DNA from: Varroa destructor
Taxonomy: Eukaryota; Arthropoda; Arachnida; Mesostigmata; Varroidae
Length of the DNA: 64,000 bases
Direction: 5' to 3'
Assembly (NCBI RefSeq): GCF_002443255.2
Contig: NW_019211459.1
Location: 23,404,330 to 23,468,329, forward strand
A program made the translations under genes and the position numbers. Positions 1 to 10,331 of the stretch are shown here, in pieces (position 1 is the stretch's first letter; every line of letters begins with the position of its first letter). The notes under the pieces were generated by a model, which had not been told where the DNA came from, searched no databases, and was given only the letters and a program-made list of their open reading frames with translations.

Positions 1-1205
1 GCTAAAAATGGTGATTACTGTTTTCAGTATGAAACTCTAGATGTAACGGGTAACGGTGTGTACCGTATACGTTAGGTACCATAGAATTAGCTAATCTTAA
101 TGTCGTCGACAACGACCGGAGCACATGGAGAATTATCGTCTGTAGAAATGATGATAATATACACTAGATCGCTGAAAACCTAATTTTTGCCTATACTACT
201 TTTGGATATCAAACTAAGTTTAATGGTGAATAGGCTGAAGTACAACTTCCTCTGAGTAGCGGCTGCTCTCTATGGCTGTCTTTACACTGTTCCAGATCTG
301 TTCCAATAAATGCAATATGTTATAGACAATATAGACCAGATAACAGATATAGATCAGATAGTAATTACAAAGTTTTAAAAAATAGGTGCAAAGCAACAGA
401 CGACCTGTCATTGTATAAGTCCTGGGTTGGCATGGACCTCTGGCGGCTGTCGAAACCCTGTCCCTGATGTGAGCTATATTAAAATTTGTGTGTTTTAGTT
501 TTTGTTACGAATAAGGTACTAATTAACCACCGTTCTTTGAATGATATGCTCTATATGTGTTTCATATTGAAATCAATTATCAATTACGTTATCAACGAAC
601 GTATCTGGTCCGACGTAATCGTCGTCTTGTACGGCCAAACATAGCATGATTCTATAGGCTGGTCCAGACAGGTTTTCTTAACTTGATGAATGCTATCAGC
701 TCGTATATTCTCAAAACAGCGAAATAGAAAACCCCAATTTCATTTTCTGTAGAGCTTGAGTTTTTATTTCATCTCAGAGTCGCGCGTTGTGCACATTTTG
801 CGATATTCTGACAAGTTTCTACGAATAGCTCCTTGTGTTAGATACTCGCCATATCCCGTTCTTCTCGCGGTCGCTATCCCTAAATAAAGATGCAGTAAAT
901 TACTTGTTTTCATTCAACTAAAAGCTCGCCATAGCTCCTTCTCCAAGTTCCTTGATGCTTCCTGGGCGCATATACAGACAGCTTCTCAGGCGATCATCAG
1001 GCGAAGGAAGCACTGAGCCGCTCTACACGAGACTAACGGACATTTCAGCGCCAAGAGGCATACCCAGGCCACCGGCTTTCCCCGCACACTGAACAGGCTT
1101 CCAACGAGCAACTACAACGAAGTCTGCAGTGAGTGCTTCACTTGGTTGGTGTGTCTCTTCCTCTATCAGGCCTTCGTTGCGAGTAAAAAAAGGACCAAGA
1201 ACATT
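1..1205. other. AT-rich non-coding flank
   Basis: No convincing gene is seen. The stretch is AT-rich with short degenerate TATAGA-like repeats around 318-360. A minus-strand AATAAA (TTTATT on plus) lies at 763-768 and could serve the minus-strand open frame ending at 1206. On the plus strand an 80-base piece, 1049-1128, sits between an acceptor (catttcag) and a GTGAGT donor and is open in one frame for 26 codons. Such pieces are expected by chance, so I do not call it a gene. Confidence 0.6.
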
Positions 1206-1636
1206 TTAAACTTTACGATGATCATATTCACTGAAAACAACAAATTTCGCAAGGAGTTTGAATCCTCTGTAACCCCCCTTTCCCGATAGTGTCGGCTTGC
1301 CTGTCGCACAGGGAAGGTTTCGTTGGTTCGACCCCATCTTCTGCGTGGATGCGTTTTCCTCAAGCAGGCATAGCGGCTGCGGCGAAGACGGCCGCAGCGG
1401 CGTTGTCGTAAAAACGACCCCGAACTGTTCTCTTGCTTTATTTCCTCTTGTTGGCTTGGGAAGAGAGCGAATCCCTTGGAACCGAAAAGGCGCATAGCTT
1501 TTGGTAGACAAACTGCGTCCATACAGAGAAATGGGCACAGCAGGAGTGCGCATTTCGCGCAGGAGTTCTGATGCAGAAAGGACAGCACAGGCCAGCGAGG
1601 GCCACGCGGCGGTCCATGAAATAGTCAACTTGTCAC
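1206..1636 (-). CDS. candidate terminal exon, unknown protein
   Basis: On the minus strand an open frame of 143 codons ends with TAA at 1206. It follows an acceptor-like sequence (cgcttgtttatag) that places the exon start at 1636, with two bases completing the previous codon. There is no family I recognise. The translation is mixed and basic (for example KPTRGNKAREQ and LPCATGKPTLSGKGGYRG) and shows no signal peptide or clear membrane segment. A second minus-strand frame (1166-1588) and a shorter plus frame are also open here, so the reading frame is uncertain. The region is GC-richer than its flanks, and an AATAAA for this strand lies about 440 bases downstream. It could equally be a chance open frame in a GC island. 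Confidence 0.27.
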
Positions 1637-1639
1637 CTA

Positions 1640-2739
1640 TAAACAAGCGGCGTCGCTAACTCCGTATCGTTCGACGGATTTGTCCAGACAGCAGAGGATT
1701 TGCATAGGTAAATGGGCCTCGGACGAAATAGTTCGACCATTTGTTCGTGTGTTGTTACTCAGGTCATAATAAATAAGATCATAACAGGGAGCCAACAATA
1801 GGACTATGAAATTATGTATGAATTATCGATTGACGGTAAGCTTGGCCATTACACGAAGGCAAAATGTTGGCATCGTTTGAAATTGCATCTGTTGCTCATG
1901 CGGCTGGTTCTGTGTACGTAGTATTCCTGTTGATATCAACCCTGAACGACAGTACGTTTCCATGAAATAAAGTTAGTGGTAAGGCTATGTCTGTCTTCCA
2001 ACGACCTACGAATCTTTGGAACTGTGTCCTTGAGTGATTTGAAAATCGATTAATATCGAAACAGTTGATCAGCTCAGTCAGAATGATATAACACTAATTA
2101 GATGCAAACGTTCCATGATAACAACGTTCCAAAGTAAACATGATAAGCTTTGCAGAGATAAAGCTTTGAATAGCCCTTAAGACGCTCCAACATTGAGCGG
2201 CAGATACGCATTTACAAAGAGCTGTTTCTGGGTAAATTGGAATAGATTCCCCTTGAAAGGCCGACGTATCTTCATTGTATTTTTGCGACCGGTAAAATTT
2301 CCCATCTCGATTCCGACCTATTCCTGGTTACCATAAACCGACTACGATATACATTTTTTTTTTTTTTTGTCCAGAAAAACGCAATTATATGGTACGAACG
2401 TATAAACTGAATATTTTCTAAATCTTAATTTTGGTGAACTCTATTAGACACACTGCGCGACTATGGTATCGTAGCGTATGATGCCGCGTGGTACTTAGGA
2501 CATATGGTGCAAATAGAGTATGACAGTAAACAGCGAAGTAGAAAATGTACTTAAGAGGACCCATCGGATCGTAATAGTTAATAAAAATCATTGTCATATA
2601 TTTGAAAAAAGATCAGCAATAAAAATGCGTCCATTCTATGGATTGTGCCGTTGTTAGCACCCGTGGGAGGCTGTACTGCGTGAATATATATACGTTGTAT
2701 ATATTATCTTTCAAACCACCCCGGCAATTGGTTATTGGG
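1640..2739. other. AT-rich non-coding, poly-T run
   Basis: No gene is seen. The stretch holds a 15-base T run at 2354-2368, an alternating AT segment around 2688-2711, and a small hairpin-prone AAGCTTT...AAAGCTT near 2150. It is typical intergenic or intronic sequence. Confidence 0.6.
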
Positions 2740-2779
2740 TGTGCGGATTGTTGCGAATTATCACCGGCAATTCTATCAG

Positions 2780-3116
2780 TATCCGACTATGGGTCTCGGA
2801 AGAAAGTAACGAACGAAGGACCGTTCGCTACCAGTCGCGCGACGCTTCCGATATTGCTCTCACCGCACCGGTTCTATGGTTTCAAGTGCGAGCATCGGTG
2901 TCATCAATGGACAGGGTCTTCTTCGCCGTTGTTCGAGATTCAGAAGTTCAGGACGCTTTCTACCAGCGTCGTATCAAAAGCCATGTCTCCTGGTCCAAGC
3001 CGCTGCACAAGTTTATTCGCGTCGCCTGCAATGAAGCACCTCTCGACGGCATCCTCGTTGCAAAGAAATTCCTTTGGCTATTCGATCCCACTGCCGACCA
3101 CGTACTTGAGATCCTG
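2780..3116 (+). CDS. candidate internal exon, unknown protein
   Basis: This piece of a longer open frame (to 3227) lies between an acceptor-like ccggcaattctatcag and a donor-like GTCAGT at 3117. It reads 112 codons after one leading base. G is clearly frequent at codon position 1, and the translation alternates hydrophobic and charged residues (SEVQDAFYQRRIKSHVSW, then HKFIRVACNEAPLDGIL). The other plus frame (2638-3132) is serine-rich and the minus frame (2960-3268) is basic, both typical of shadows of a coding frame. I do not recognise the family. The donor is not the strongest consensus, and no neighbouring exon could be joined with confidence. A pseudogene or chance open frame in a GC-richer island remains possible. 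Confidence 0.33.
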
Positions 3117-3268
3117 GTCAGTGGATTGTTAAAGGCAGACTCAGTTCCTCCGCAGCAACCCACCTGCGCTGTTGGCATAGATTTGCATTTTTCAGTCTTT
3201 CCAGCCTTTCCGATACTACTTCCATGATTATTTTGAGCCAACTTCCCTCCCCCGGCCTTCCTACGCAA

Positions 3269-3764
3269 TGTCTACACTAACGACAAATCGCTGCGAATTG
3301 ATTTGCGGGACAGGGGGGAGGGGGTAGTCGATTCAAATCACGGGTGAATATCGCTAGTCACCGATCGTAATTTCAATTATCATAAGTTAAATTTAAGAAA
3401 ATGCTTCTGTCTGGCCTGCATGCAACTTGGCCTATGGGCATACCACGTTGATCTATAGAAATGTACCACACCGAAAGGCCTATTATTGTAGGCAACCCCG
3501 TGCCGACCGCGGTAAAACGATCTAAAATCGATTGTAAGAATAGGTCATGTGTCGTATTAAATGGAGTCGTAATTTTCTTGCATTAATTTTGTATCCGATA
3601 TTACAAATATAGATTTCTACTGGTTCCTAAATATCTACACTATTTCGGACCCACAGTCAATGTGAATGTAGAAATATTAATCAGATCAATGTAATATTCA
3701 TATTTCGAAAAATACGTGCCGCACGGCTGCACCCAATTTAGCAAATCTTAGAGCTACGATGTCT
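3269..3764. other. AT-rich non-coding
   Basis: No gene or clear repeat is seen. It has a purine/G-rich patch around 3307-3328 followed by ordinary AT-rich sequence. Confidence 0.6.
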
Positions 3765-4082
3765 TTAGAAAGTTATCATCACCCGTACCATTTCTAAGAA
3801 AAAGATAATATTATTCTTCTCATACGTTATTTGAGGAACCTCTATACGGATTGGAAAATGGTTTACATTCCACATTGACCGTACCGATGAAACGTATTTA
3901 TCTACTTGAAGTAGAACATTGTTCATTATTAAGTATCTGATTTTTTTATTACTATCTACCGGATAAACCCACACCCTCTCCTGCTGCCCTTTACCGTTCC
4001 TATTAATATGTACATAATTTATATGTAAACATTTATGCTCCGCTTTCCAAGAGATACAATTTGGCAGCATTTTGTGAAGCAT
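3765..4082 (-). CDS. candidate small protein ORF, unknown
   Basis: This ATG-initiated open frame encodes 105 residues and ends TAA. It is long for such AT-rich DNA. The translation is protein-like, with hydrophobic stretches near the end (NNIIFFLEMVRVMITF) and an aromatic/basic middle (GKGQQERVWVYPVD). No family is recognised. It starts right after an AATAAA on the same strand, which could instead be the poly-A signal of the spliced gene upstream on this strand (4400-5043); in that case this frame is just intergenic. No strong splice site flanks it. It is a hypothesis only. Confidence 0.22.
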   Translation of the reverse strand: MLHKMLPNCISWKAEHKCLHINYVHINRNGKGQQERVWVYPVDSNKKIRYLIMNNVLLQVDKYVSSVRSMWNVNHFPIRIEVPQITYEKNNIIFFLEMVRVMITF

Positions 4083-4083
4083 T

Positions 4084-4089
4084 TTTATT
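4084..4089 (-). promoter_or_regulatory. possible poly-A signal (AATAAA)
   Basis: AATAAA on the minus strand lies about 310 bases downstream of the TAA at 4400. It is a plausible polyadenylation signal for the candidate two-exon minus-strand gene at 4400-5043. The hexamer is common by chance in AT-rich DNA. Confidence 0.3.
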
Positions 4090-4139
4090 CGCCTTCAATT
4101 GACGACAACTGCCACTACTTCAAAGACGACTACTGCAAG

Positions 4140-4290
4140 GAAGCCGGCCGTTCTGCAATCCTTCTTCTCCTTGCTGTCTACTTCTCCTCTATGTCATCCT
4201 TCCCTCTCTCGTCTTGTCTCTGTTTTTCTCTCGCGGCTTGTCTTTCGTTCTCTCCCTCTATCATACATGTCTCTCTTCATAGACAGACAC
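4140..4290. repeat. pyrimidine-rich low-complexity tract
   Basis: The plus strand is a long, imperfect C/T-rich run (ctccttgctgtctacttctc and similar), interrupted by few purines. If the minus-strand gene model at 4400-5043 is right, this is its purine-rich 3' untranslated region. Confidence 0.75.
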
Positions 4291-4399
4291 TTGAGCATCC
4301 AATTTTTTAGCCTCCGCGCTCTATTCGAAAGAAACGGATTTTAGAGACATGCCACCATCGCTTGCTAACGTTAGAGACATGACGACGGCTAGGCAAGAT

Positions 4400-4876
4400 T
4401 TATGGATTGGCGGGAAGCGGCAGTCGCGCTAGTCTTGGCTGTGTAGGAGTAGAAGTGCTCAGGTCTCTGGCGGCATGTAAACTGGCGTACCGTATAAAAT
4501 CGACATATTTCAGTTGTTTCGCTGGGAAAATTTCGCTCTCGGCCACAACGAACCCTACGAATACGTTACCAGGAACAAGGACCTGCAAGGATATGGTGAC
4601 ATTTCCATAGCAATTCAGAACAACTTTAACGGGTTCCATGATCCAATCGCTTGGCAACGACTCGCACACGTACACAAGCGCACGGATACTTTCAGATACT
4701 AAACCGGTAGCTAATTTCTGTGTGGTGCACATATATAACAATCGACTCCAGTTACTTTTTGTGCCTGCTAACTCTTCTACATTTGTTGGTCTAATCTTTA
4801 ACCGATCGCCTCGACTCAAAATGTTAGGGAAAGTATCGTTCTCTCCATATAGAGAATCTCTGTAGGCGACTATAGA
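4400..4876 (-). CDS. candidate last exon of a spliced minus-strand gene
   Basis: The frame reads 158 codons to TAA at 4400 and begins after a strong acceptor (ttcatctcccacccag). By my count 48 of 158 codons begin with G (30%), as in real coding DNA. It joins in phase 0 to an upstream exon at 4950-5043 across a 73-base intron with a GTGAGT donor. The translation starts SIVAYRDSLYGENDTFPNIL, has a beta-like hydrophobic core (VTISLQVLVPGNVFVGFVVA) and ends proline-rich. I do not recognise the family. A possible AATAAA lies 310 bases downstream. What is seen: splice signals, phase and composition. What is inferred: that it is expressed. This is one of the better gene candidates in the window. Confidence 0.45.
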   Translation of the reverse strand, partial: SIVAYRDSLYGENDTFPNILSRGDRLKIRPTNVEELAGTKSNWSRLLYMCTTQKLATGLVSESIRALVYVCESLPSDWIMEPVKVVLNCYGNVTISLQVLVPGNVFVGFVVAESEIFPAKQLKYVDFIRYASLHAARDLSTSTPTQPRLARLPLPANP

Positions 4877-4949
4877 CTGGGTGGGAGATGAACGTGCAGC
4901 AAGCGAGCGAGCTGATTCGTTCGATAAAAATCTATTAGAGTTAACTCAC

Positions 4950-5043
4950 ACGTCGAATTCTATTTAGCTTTAGGGGGTCTCCAGTGAGTCTCCGGAAGCG
5001 GCGTACGAGAACACTAATCTTTACCTCTACTGCAAAATATTCT
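4950..5043 (-). CDS. candidate internal exon, same minus-strand gene
   Basis: This 94-base exon has one leading base and then 31 codons. It follows a long pyrimidine tract ending cggcttggtcttag and ends at a GTGAGTT donor. It joins in phase 0 to the exon at 4400-4876. The short peptide is basic and hydrophobic (EYFAVEVKISVLVRRF, then PLKLNRIRR). The FAxExK and PLKL pattern superficially recalls the helix after the cytochrome P450 haem cysteine. The spacing is off by one residue and no haem-cysteine motif is present, so I do not assign that family. The frame stays open upstream to about 5113, so the true 5' boundary is uncertain. Confidence 0.4.
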
Positions 5044-5146
5044 CTAAGACCAAGCCGGGATAGCAGATATGTAGAAGGAGAATAATACAGAGAACAGTCT
5101 TTTTTTTTTGACTACGTGAAAATGTGATCCGACTTTGGGGTTTGCT

Positions 5147-5178
5147 GCATCAGTGCAGGAATTGTCCTGCATTGGTGC
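5147..5178. repeat. hairpin, 14-bp stem with 4-base loop
   Basis: The arms gcatcagtgcagga and tcctgcattggtgc face each other around attg. As DNA 12 of 14 positions pair; as RNA the two remaining pairs are G-U wobbles, giving a complete 14-bp stem. It sits between the candidate exons at 4950-5043 and 5405-5744. Confidence 0.9.
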
Positions 5179-5404
5179 TAGTACAAGCACTATTTAGTCT
5201 TTCGCAAACGATCACTGTGTGGGTGGAGCTTTTGGAAGTGTCGCAATGATGATGGGTTTGCCTTACCGTCTCTAGGAGAGTATGTCGCTGCGCGGTAGAG
5301 TGTTTTGATTAAAATCGAGTCCTACCGTTGACCCCATACTTCTTTCCCGGTCTTCTCCTCTCGCATACGCACATGAGTAAAGTCTGAATTTAAGAATCAC
5401 TTAC

Positions 5405-5744
5405 ACATCTGAGATCCGTGCCAAATTTGAGGCCTGAGTAGGATTCGATCACATGGCTGTCTCCTCTGAACCAAGGATAATGTAGGTTCCTTGCAAGAGG
5501 GAAAAATGTTACAAAGAATGAGTCCAATTTCAAGTTTCCTTGTTAGTTCTTGAAAAAACGAGTAGAAAAGAACTTCAGTCGTAACAAAAATCGCATCCGA
5601 GATATTGATACACTGCCTTAATAAAGAATGAACGCATTTCTCTTGGAGAACCGCCGCTGATGTGGTGGAACACCTTCTGTTGGGCCAAATAAGACAGTCG
5701 AGTAGGCGACGGGTTTGAAATAGCAGCACTTTGTCTATATACAT
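5405..5744 (-). CDS. candidate exon, unknown protein
   Basis: From an ATG at 5744, 113 codons run to a perfect GTAAGT donor at 5404. The translation looks like a folded protein, with cysteines, hydrophobic helices and charged residues (IFVTTEVLFYSFFQELTRKL). No family is recognised. A TAG immediately precedes the ATG, so the start is either this ATG or an acceptor at the same place (acgctag). Phase does not match the next exon (4950-5043) if the perfect donor is used: one base is left over and a stop forms at the junction. With the weaker GTGTAA donor two bases earlier the frames do join. A further open frame (5761-5964, 67 codons) lies just upstream after a pyrimidine-rich acceptor. Whether all belong to one gene is unknown. 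Confidence 0.27.
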
Positions 5745-5775
5745 CTAGCGTTTCTCCTCCTCATCTATATACATC
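5734..5775. repeat. 12-bp direct repeat, 30-bp spacing
   Basis: tctatatacatc occurs at 5734-5745 and again at 5764-5775. On the minus strand each copy contains an ATG reading MYID. The upstream copy runs into a stop after a few codons, and the downstream copy opens the 113-codon frame at 5405-5744. Confidence 0.9.
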
Positions 5776-6029
5776 AAGTGGAATTGAATAAAAGGAGCTT
5801 GCAGATCGAGCAACGATAGAAAGCGAAATTATTTTAAATAGATAGTGCAGCCATACCACAACAGGCTGGTCGGTTGGGAACGACATCCAGCCAGTCAAGT
5901 CTCCTCGCGATACGATGCTATTAAGTATAGTCAGACAGGGTGACGCGAGTACTAGCAGTAGCACTTGTTGTAGTAAAGAGAATGGGTAAATCTGGAGCGA
6001 TTGAAGGGAGTGATCGCTATCAGATCAAA

Positions 6030-6281
6030 TCATTTCGATCCCAAGTGAAGCCTTCGGCTCCTTCTACAGGGTCCGTTTCGACTTTTTCCCCTTCTGATTC
6101 CGCGCTCCGTTTTCAATAGCTGTTTAATCACCGTTCCGTACATTACATAATGTCTTCGATACGAGCTAGACATTGCTGCAATCTCACGGCAAGCAGAAGA
6201 GCAGTTCTTTAGATATAAGAAAGCGCGTCTTGTTATTATTATTACGGCTCGCTCGCCGACGCCTTCAGCACAGCGCGTCAA
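6030..6281 (-). pseudogene. possible Tc1-like transposase HTH relic
   Basis: An 83-codon frame on the minus strand ends TGA at 6030 and has no ATG near its beginning. Its middle reads SACREIAAM, then GTVIKQLLKTE, then a basic run ending KSRNGPCRRSRRL. That order (helix with S.REIA, a second helix with VIK..L.TE, then a basic linker) resembles the N-terminal helix-turn-helix region of Tc1-type transposases and their arginine-rich linker. No catalytic DDE part is seen downstream. Upstream on the same strand a short ATG frame reads MASNLREVVRTQIERCNL before a GTAAGT. The similarity is short and recognised by eye only; it may be coincidence. Confidence 0.22.
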
Positions 6282-6502
6282 GGTAATGGTGAAACCTTGA
6301 GCAAAACGAGGTGGGCAGAATGATTTGCCAACTTACCTAAATTACATCGCTCTATCTGTGTGCGAACCACTTCGCGAAGATTCGAAGCCATACATAGTTA
6401 CGGTACATTATGCACAAGTTAAACTTGAGGTTGTTTCGCTGTTGTATATAATGAACGCTAAGGCCATTGAAGCCTGGGAACGTTTAGGAAATAGAAGAAT
6501 AG

Positions 6503-6532
6503 TATGTGCGGGCATATGATAACCCGCACATA
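6503..6532. repeat. hairpin, 10-bp GC-rich stem
   Basis: Perfect arms tatgtgcggg and cccgcacata flank a 10-base loop. The right arm begins just after a TGA that ends a short plus-strand frame. Confidence 0.93.
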
Positions 6533-6539
6533 ATTGATA

Positions 6540-7166
6540 TGCTGTCTATTGAAGTGTTGGTTATAACTTTCCTTTGTCTTACTTCTTTAACGGCTCTATC
6601 ATCGGAATGGGCAGGGGCTATAACGGAGCAATTAACTGAATACAGCAGATAGCATGCTATTGGACATTATTATTAGTCATAAGCTGCTTAACACAGGGAA
6701 AAGTACGACGTAAAACAAACGACGTACGTAGTAAATGGTCAACTACGAACGATCGACTGGCCATTGATCTTCAAGTGGGTTTGATTCGTTTTAAATTTGG
6801 TAACTGATTTCGTCCGTATCCACCTTGAAATATCTTTTTATCCATTTCAGTATATGATTTTAACCTAAGATACAAGAATACATATTAAATACGCCTAGGC
6901 ACCCTCAAACATTGCTTGAAATCCGAATAAACCTGTAGCAGTGGACAGAAAGGGTAAGCTTCTAATAAATTCATTTTTTTTCTTGGATATGTATATAGTA
7001 ATTTGGAAGTTAAGTTCCTGCATTTTAAAAAAGAAACTTTCTTTTTTTGTTTGTTATAACTTATTGTTTACTTTTCTTACAGCTTGAAAGCGTTCTTCCT
7101 GCTCTATTAGCTTGTCATAATGGTACTATAGTGTAAATTTAACTCGAAAGATTTCCGCAAATATGA
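6540..7166. other. AT-rich non-coding, upstream of mariner fossil
   Basis: No gene is seen. T- and A-rich runs occur at 6973-6982 and 7027-7050. I looked here for a mariner terminal inverted repeat flanked by TA and could not identify one. Confidence 0.55.
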
Positions 7167-7530
7167 ATGTTTCAAACAGAAAAACCGCATTCTCGGCGCC
7201 TTTTGTGCTACGAATTTTGTCAAGGCAAAAATGCTACTGAAATAGCTCGACATATTAGCCGTGTGTACGGAGACCAGGCCATCGCTAAAAGGACTGCTCA
7301 GTAGTGGTTCGCAAATTTGAAAGCGATATCCGGGGCCTAGAGAATGCTTTCTGCTTCGGCCGACTGTCTGAATTTGATGAGGACCATCTAAAGGCACTTT
7401 TGAGAAAAGATGGCCGTCTCGGGAATTTGCCGAGAAGAAGGACTGCAGTCATATGACCATAGTTAAATACCTTAAGTCTCTCGGGTTTGCACAGAAATCT
7501 GAAGCTTGGGGATGGCCACCCATGGCACAT
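7167..7530 (+). pseudogene. mariner-family transposase N-terminus, broken
   Basis: The DNA-binding part of a mariner (Tc1/mariner superfamily) transposase is recognisable in three successive frames. Frame one, from the ATG at 7167, gives RRLLCYEFCQGKNATEIARH and a VYGDQAI block, then a TAG at 7302-7304 where the family has Q-x-W-F. Frame two (from about 7310) gives GRLSEFDEDHLKALL, the linker of the family. Frame three (from about 7433) gives CSHMTIVKYLKSLGFAQKSEAW, the second helix-turn-helix. At least two frameshifts and one nonsense change make it dead. The catalytic D,D34D domain, which should add about 220 residues, is absent: similarity fades after the WVPH-like position near 7530. It is an old, 3'-truncated copy. 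Confidence 0.85.
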
Positions 7531-8393
7531 GTCGTCCCTTCTCTATACAGGAAATCCTGTTGTACCTTCCGTATTCTTCCAATTTTAGGCCAATGGATTT
7601 TCACTTTTTCTGTTTACTGGGCGATCGACCTTGTCACCTTACCTTCGACACGGATCGAGAAATCAAAACGTAGTTAGAAAACTACGTAGAGACGAAACTA
7701 GCTACTTCTGACGAGACTGTATACAATATTTTATGTAAAAATAAAGTTATGAACAATGATGTGGAGTAACTTATCATCGTGAAAACATAAAATGTGACAT
7801 TTTCTATTGAGTAAAAAAAGGGCAGCAACTGCTTTCAAAGCCAATATTTGGTCAGCCAATAGAGTCATTGGTAAGCTACACGCTCTTTATCGTATAACAC
7901 GTTACGTTCTAAACGTCGTATAAATCAAAGCTTTTGGACGCTTCTTGCCGACAATTTTCATGCCAAGTTCTATAGTAGGTGACCATACCGTAGCCACTAA
8001 TAATTCAGTCAGCCTAAACCAACGCTTAACGGCTATACCGCACGTAAGGCTTTATACGTGTTTGATCGTTCAATTAAGCATGAGTTACCGCGCCCTTCCT
8101 CTTCAGCCGCAGCCGGCACCGTCAACTTACGGTACGGTACGTTGGTTGAAATGGTCTGGGTAGTTACTGCGCACCTCTTTACGTGTATTGCTATGGTAAT
8201 CATTACTAGTTCAACTTTCAGAGTCAGCAAATTGTTACTATGAAACATTGTTATTATTTCCTTTCATAGCCCTATTAGATAAAGGAAAATCTAATAAGCC
8301 TATTGATTTCCCTGACATGTCGTTGTTAACATCGGGGCTGACATTTTATCTGTTCTTCGCAAATTTCGACCGTATACTGAAACGGACCCAGTT
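7531..8393. other. non-coding stretch after the mariner fossil
   Basis: No transposase catalytic motifs (GDEKW-like or SPDLAP-like) are seen. A 74-codon frame continues to 7677 in the third mariner frame but has no family resemblance. A small hairpin lies at 7668-7687. Confidence 0.5.
7668..7687. repeat. small hairpin, 8-bp stem
   Basis: acgtagtt and aactacgt flank the loop agaa. It lies 140 bases past the end of the recognisable mariner sequence. Confidence 0.9.
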
Positions 8394-8414
8394 GTGTCGT
8401 CGGTTCTTTTCCAG

Positions 8415-8696
8415 GTGGACCCCATAATAATACCTTACAACTTATACGGGGAGTATTCAACATCCACGTACGACAGGCTAAGGGACCTCCATGGGGTAAA
8501 ACCTTTTAGGTACATTTTAGGCCAATGTCAGGTACCTGTGAATCCACACAGTTACTCTCGTAACCCAGCTGCTCTTTTCATCGCGTTATCAGGCGCACCA
8601 AGGTTTATTCGTGTCGTAGCCGTACAGAATCGTGAACGTTTCAGAGTGCCTCTTCCGGCTGCCCCGCTTACTGACTTGTCAATATTATTTAAGTAA
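8415..8696 (+). CDS. candidate exon, unknown protein
   Basis: After a good acceptor (gtcggttcttttccag) the frame is open for 93 codons to TAA at 8696. A weaker GTAAAA donor at 8496 would give an 81-base exon reading VDPIIIPYNLYGEYSTSTYD and onward. The longer version continues with proline and arginine (RNPAALFIAL). I do not recognise a family and could not link it to another exon. Chance is a real alternative. Confidence 0.2.
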   Translation: MDPIIIPYNLYGEYSTSTYDRLRDLHGVKPFRYILGQCQVPVNPHSYSRNPAALFIALSGAPRFIRVVAVQNRERFRVPLPAAPLTDLSILFK

Positions 8697-9283
8697 TAGT
8701 TAACAAACTAGTATATCGCTATAAGCAATGAGTCATAAAAGAAGTTCTTTTTGTGAGAACGTTTAGCCAAAGCAATCTGTTGAACAAAAAGATCCACGTC
8801 CATATATATCTTCACGTTTCAGGCTGCGAGAACAGTTGCTTTTGCATTCGAGACGCTGAAGTATTGAACTCAGAACTATTGAAATGTTATCACATAACGC
8901 GTTGGGTTCTAGTTATAATAATTACTATGATTATTATTATTATAGACTGTGATTTAAACGGTGCTCACTGACGCGATCTTTGGGCTTCTACGTTTCAATA
9001 TAGTTTATCTGAATGTTAATATCTACATACATCGAAGCTGCGATATGACCTGTGTATGATGCCCACATGCACCATATTGACTACGCTCGATATTACTGTA
9101 ATTACAACTGCTATTGATGTTAATAAGCGACTCGGCTTTAAGTTAAGCCTGGTATTTCGAACATCCCACGTCCGTTCCGATTCTCTCATCCTCTCTTTAC
9201 TTTCTCCTCGTACATCTTCCGGTTTTATCGACCTCTGAGCACTGTTACGGAGACGGCCTCCGCGTTGCGGACGGCTCTTATTT

Positions 9284-9336
<53 letters not shown>

Positions 9337-9700
9337 CACACCAAGACACATACGTAAGCACAGATACACGCACATACAGATGCACAGGCACGCAACCAGT
9401 TATATGGCCATATACACCTTTCATACACTCATTCAGTCCAACAATCGGTATGTGAGCGGCGGCCGGTAACGGTGGCCATAGCCAATTCTGTACAAGATGG
9501 GGCCTTTCCACTGGCTCTTGCCTTACTCAGCCTTCTCTTATTTGATATATTACTAGTGCTTGCAATAGCTATAGTTCGCGTGGTAGCGAGTCAGAGCGCG
9601 GGTGATTTGACGCCACGGACCAGCATCAAGGAGCAGCTCACGCTGTTAGTTGCTGGGCTTATTGTTAGCTGTCACAAAAGTTTAAATTAATCGGTCTCAC
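8697..9700. other. non-coding stretch with microsatellite
   Basis: Apart from the CA microsatellite and related CA-rich sequence to about 9390, nothing coding is supported. Open frames through the repeat are low-complexity artefacts. Confidence 0.6.
9285..9330. repeat. (CA)23 microsatellite
   Basis: An uninterrupted CA dinucleotide run of 46 bases, followed by degenerate CA-rich sequence (gacacgcacaccaagacaca). It is a typical animal microsatellite and probably length-polymorphic. Confidence 0.98.
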
Positions 9701-9969
9701 TCATTTTATGAAGGAAACAGGCAGGCAACTTTGTATGGCCCCGTTGGCCCAAAAGTGGCTTTCCCGTAACGCCCGGTTCAACGGGTTTGCTTTAGAATTC
9801 TCCTTTGACATTCGCTGTTTAGCTCGGGCTTCGTTTCTCGTTCGGTCTTCCCCCTTTCCCTTCGAATGTTGATGGTGTCCAAGGCGACGATCCCCCTTTG
9901 CACAGTGGCGGTTCCGAACCTCAGACCCCGAAAACGGTTGAAGCTTGCTGGGAGTCAAGCAGGATTTTC
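9701..9969 (-). CDS. candidate terminal exon, basic protein
   Basis: A strong acceptor (cgattacctctttgcag) precedes a frame that, after two leading bases, stays open for 88 codons to TGA at 9701. The peptide is hydrophilic and basic (HHQHSKGKGEDRTRNEARAK), which suggests a disordered tail. No family is recognised. It lies 39 bases downstream of the stop of another candidate terminal exon on the same strand (10009-10300). I tried a 57-base intron between them using a GTACCG donor, but the phase does not fit, so I list them apart. Confidence 0.27.
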
Positions 9970-10008
9970 CTGCAAAGAGGTAATCGTGTCGATGACGGCT
10001 AAAAGTAC

Positions 10009-10300
10009 TTAGTTTGGGTTCGGTACGCTCTTGTAGCAGTAAAATCGCATGGTTTTCCTGTCCATATGTTCGGAAACATAATAGATGCTGCTGATTCCAA
10101 TATCATCTTTCATGGCGTATGTGGGAAGCCGGGTTACGATGTGCAGCTTTTCTGCTATAGGCAATCGTTTCGCAGAATCATAGACATGAAAATCGTAACA
10201 AGTTATTGTATTGAGGATCACAGCAGGCAATTGGCGAGGCGTTGGCGGCGGCCGAGGAAATCGAGGGTAGAGCATCGACATGTCCCTAAGGGATGCAGCA
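10009..10300 (-). CDS. candidate terminal exon, unknown protein
   Basis: A strong acceptor (ggtttcccttccgtacag) ends at 10301. After one leading base the frame reads 96 codons to TAA at 10009. It begins basic and proline-rich (FPRPPPTPRQLP) and then becomes globular-looking (IAEKLHIVTRLPTYAMKDD). An ATG (MSMLYP) lies 19 bases inside, so it might also be the start. A GTAAGT donor 38 bases upstream is too close to be the partner unless an alternative acceptor (ccttag) is used. No family is recognised. Confidence 0.32.
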
Positions 10301-10331
10301 CTGTACGGAAGGGAAACCTAGCTTGGGAGTA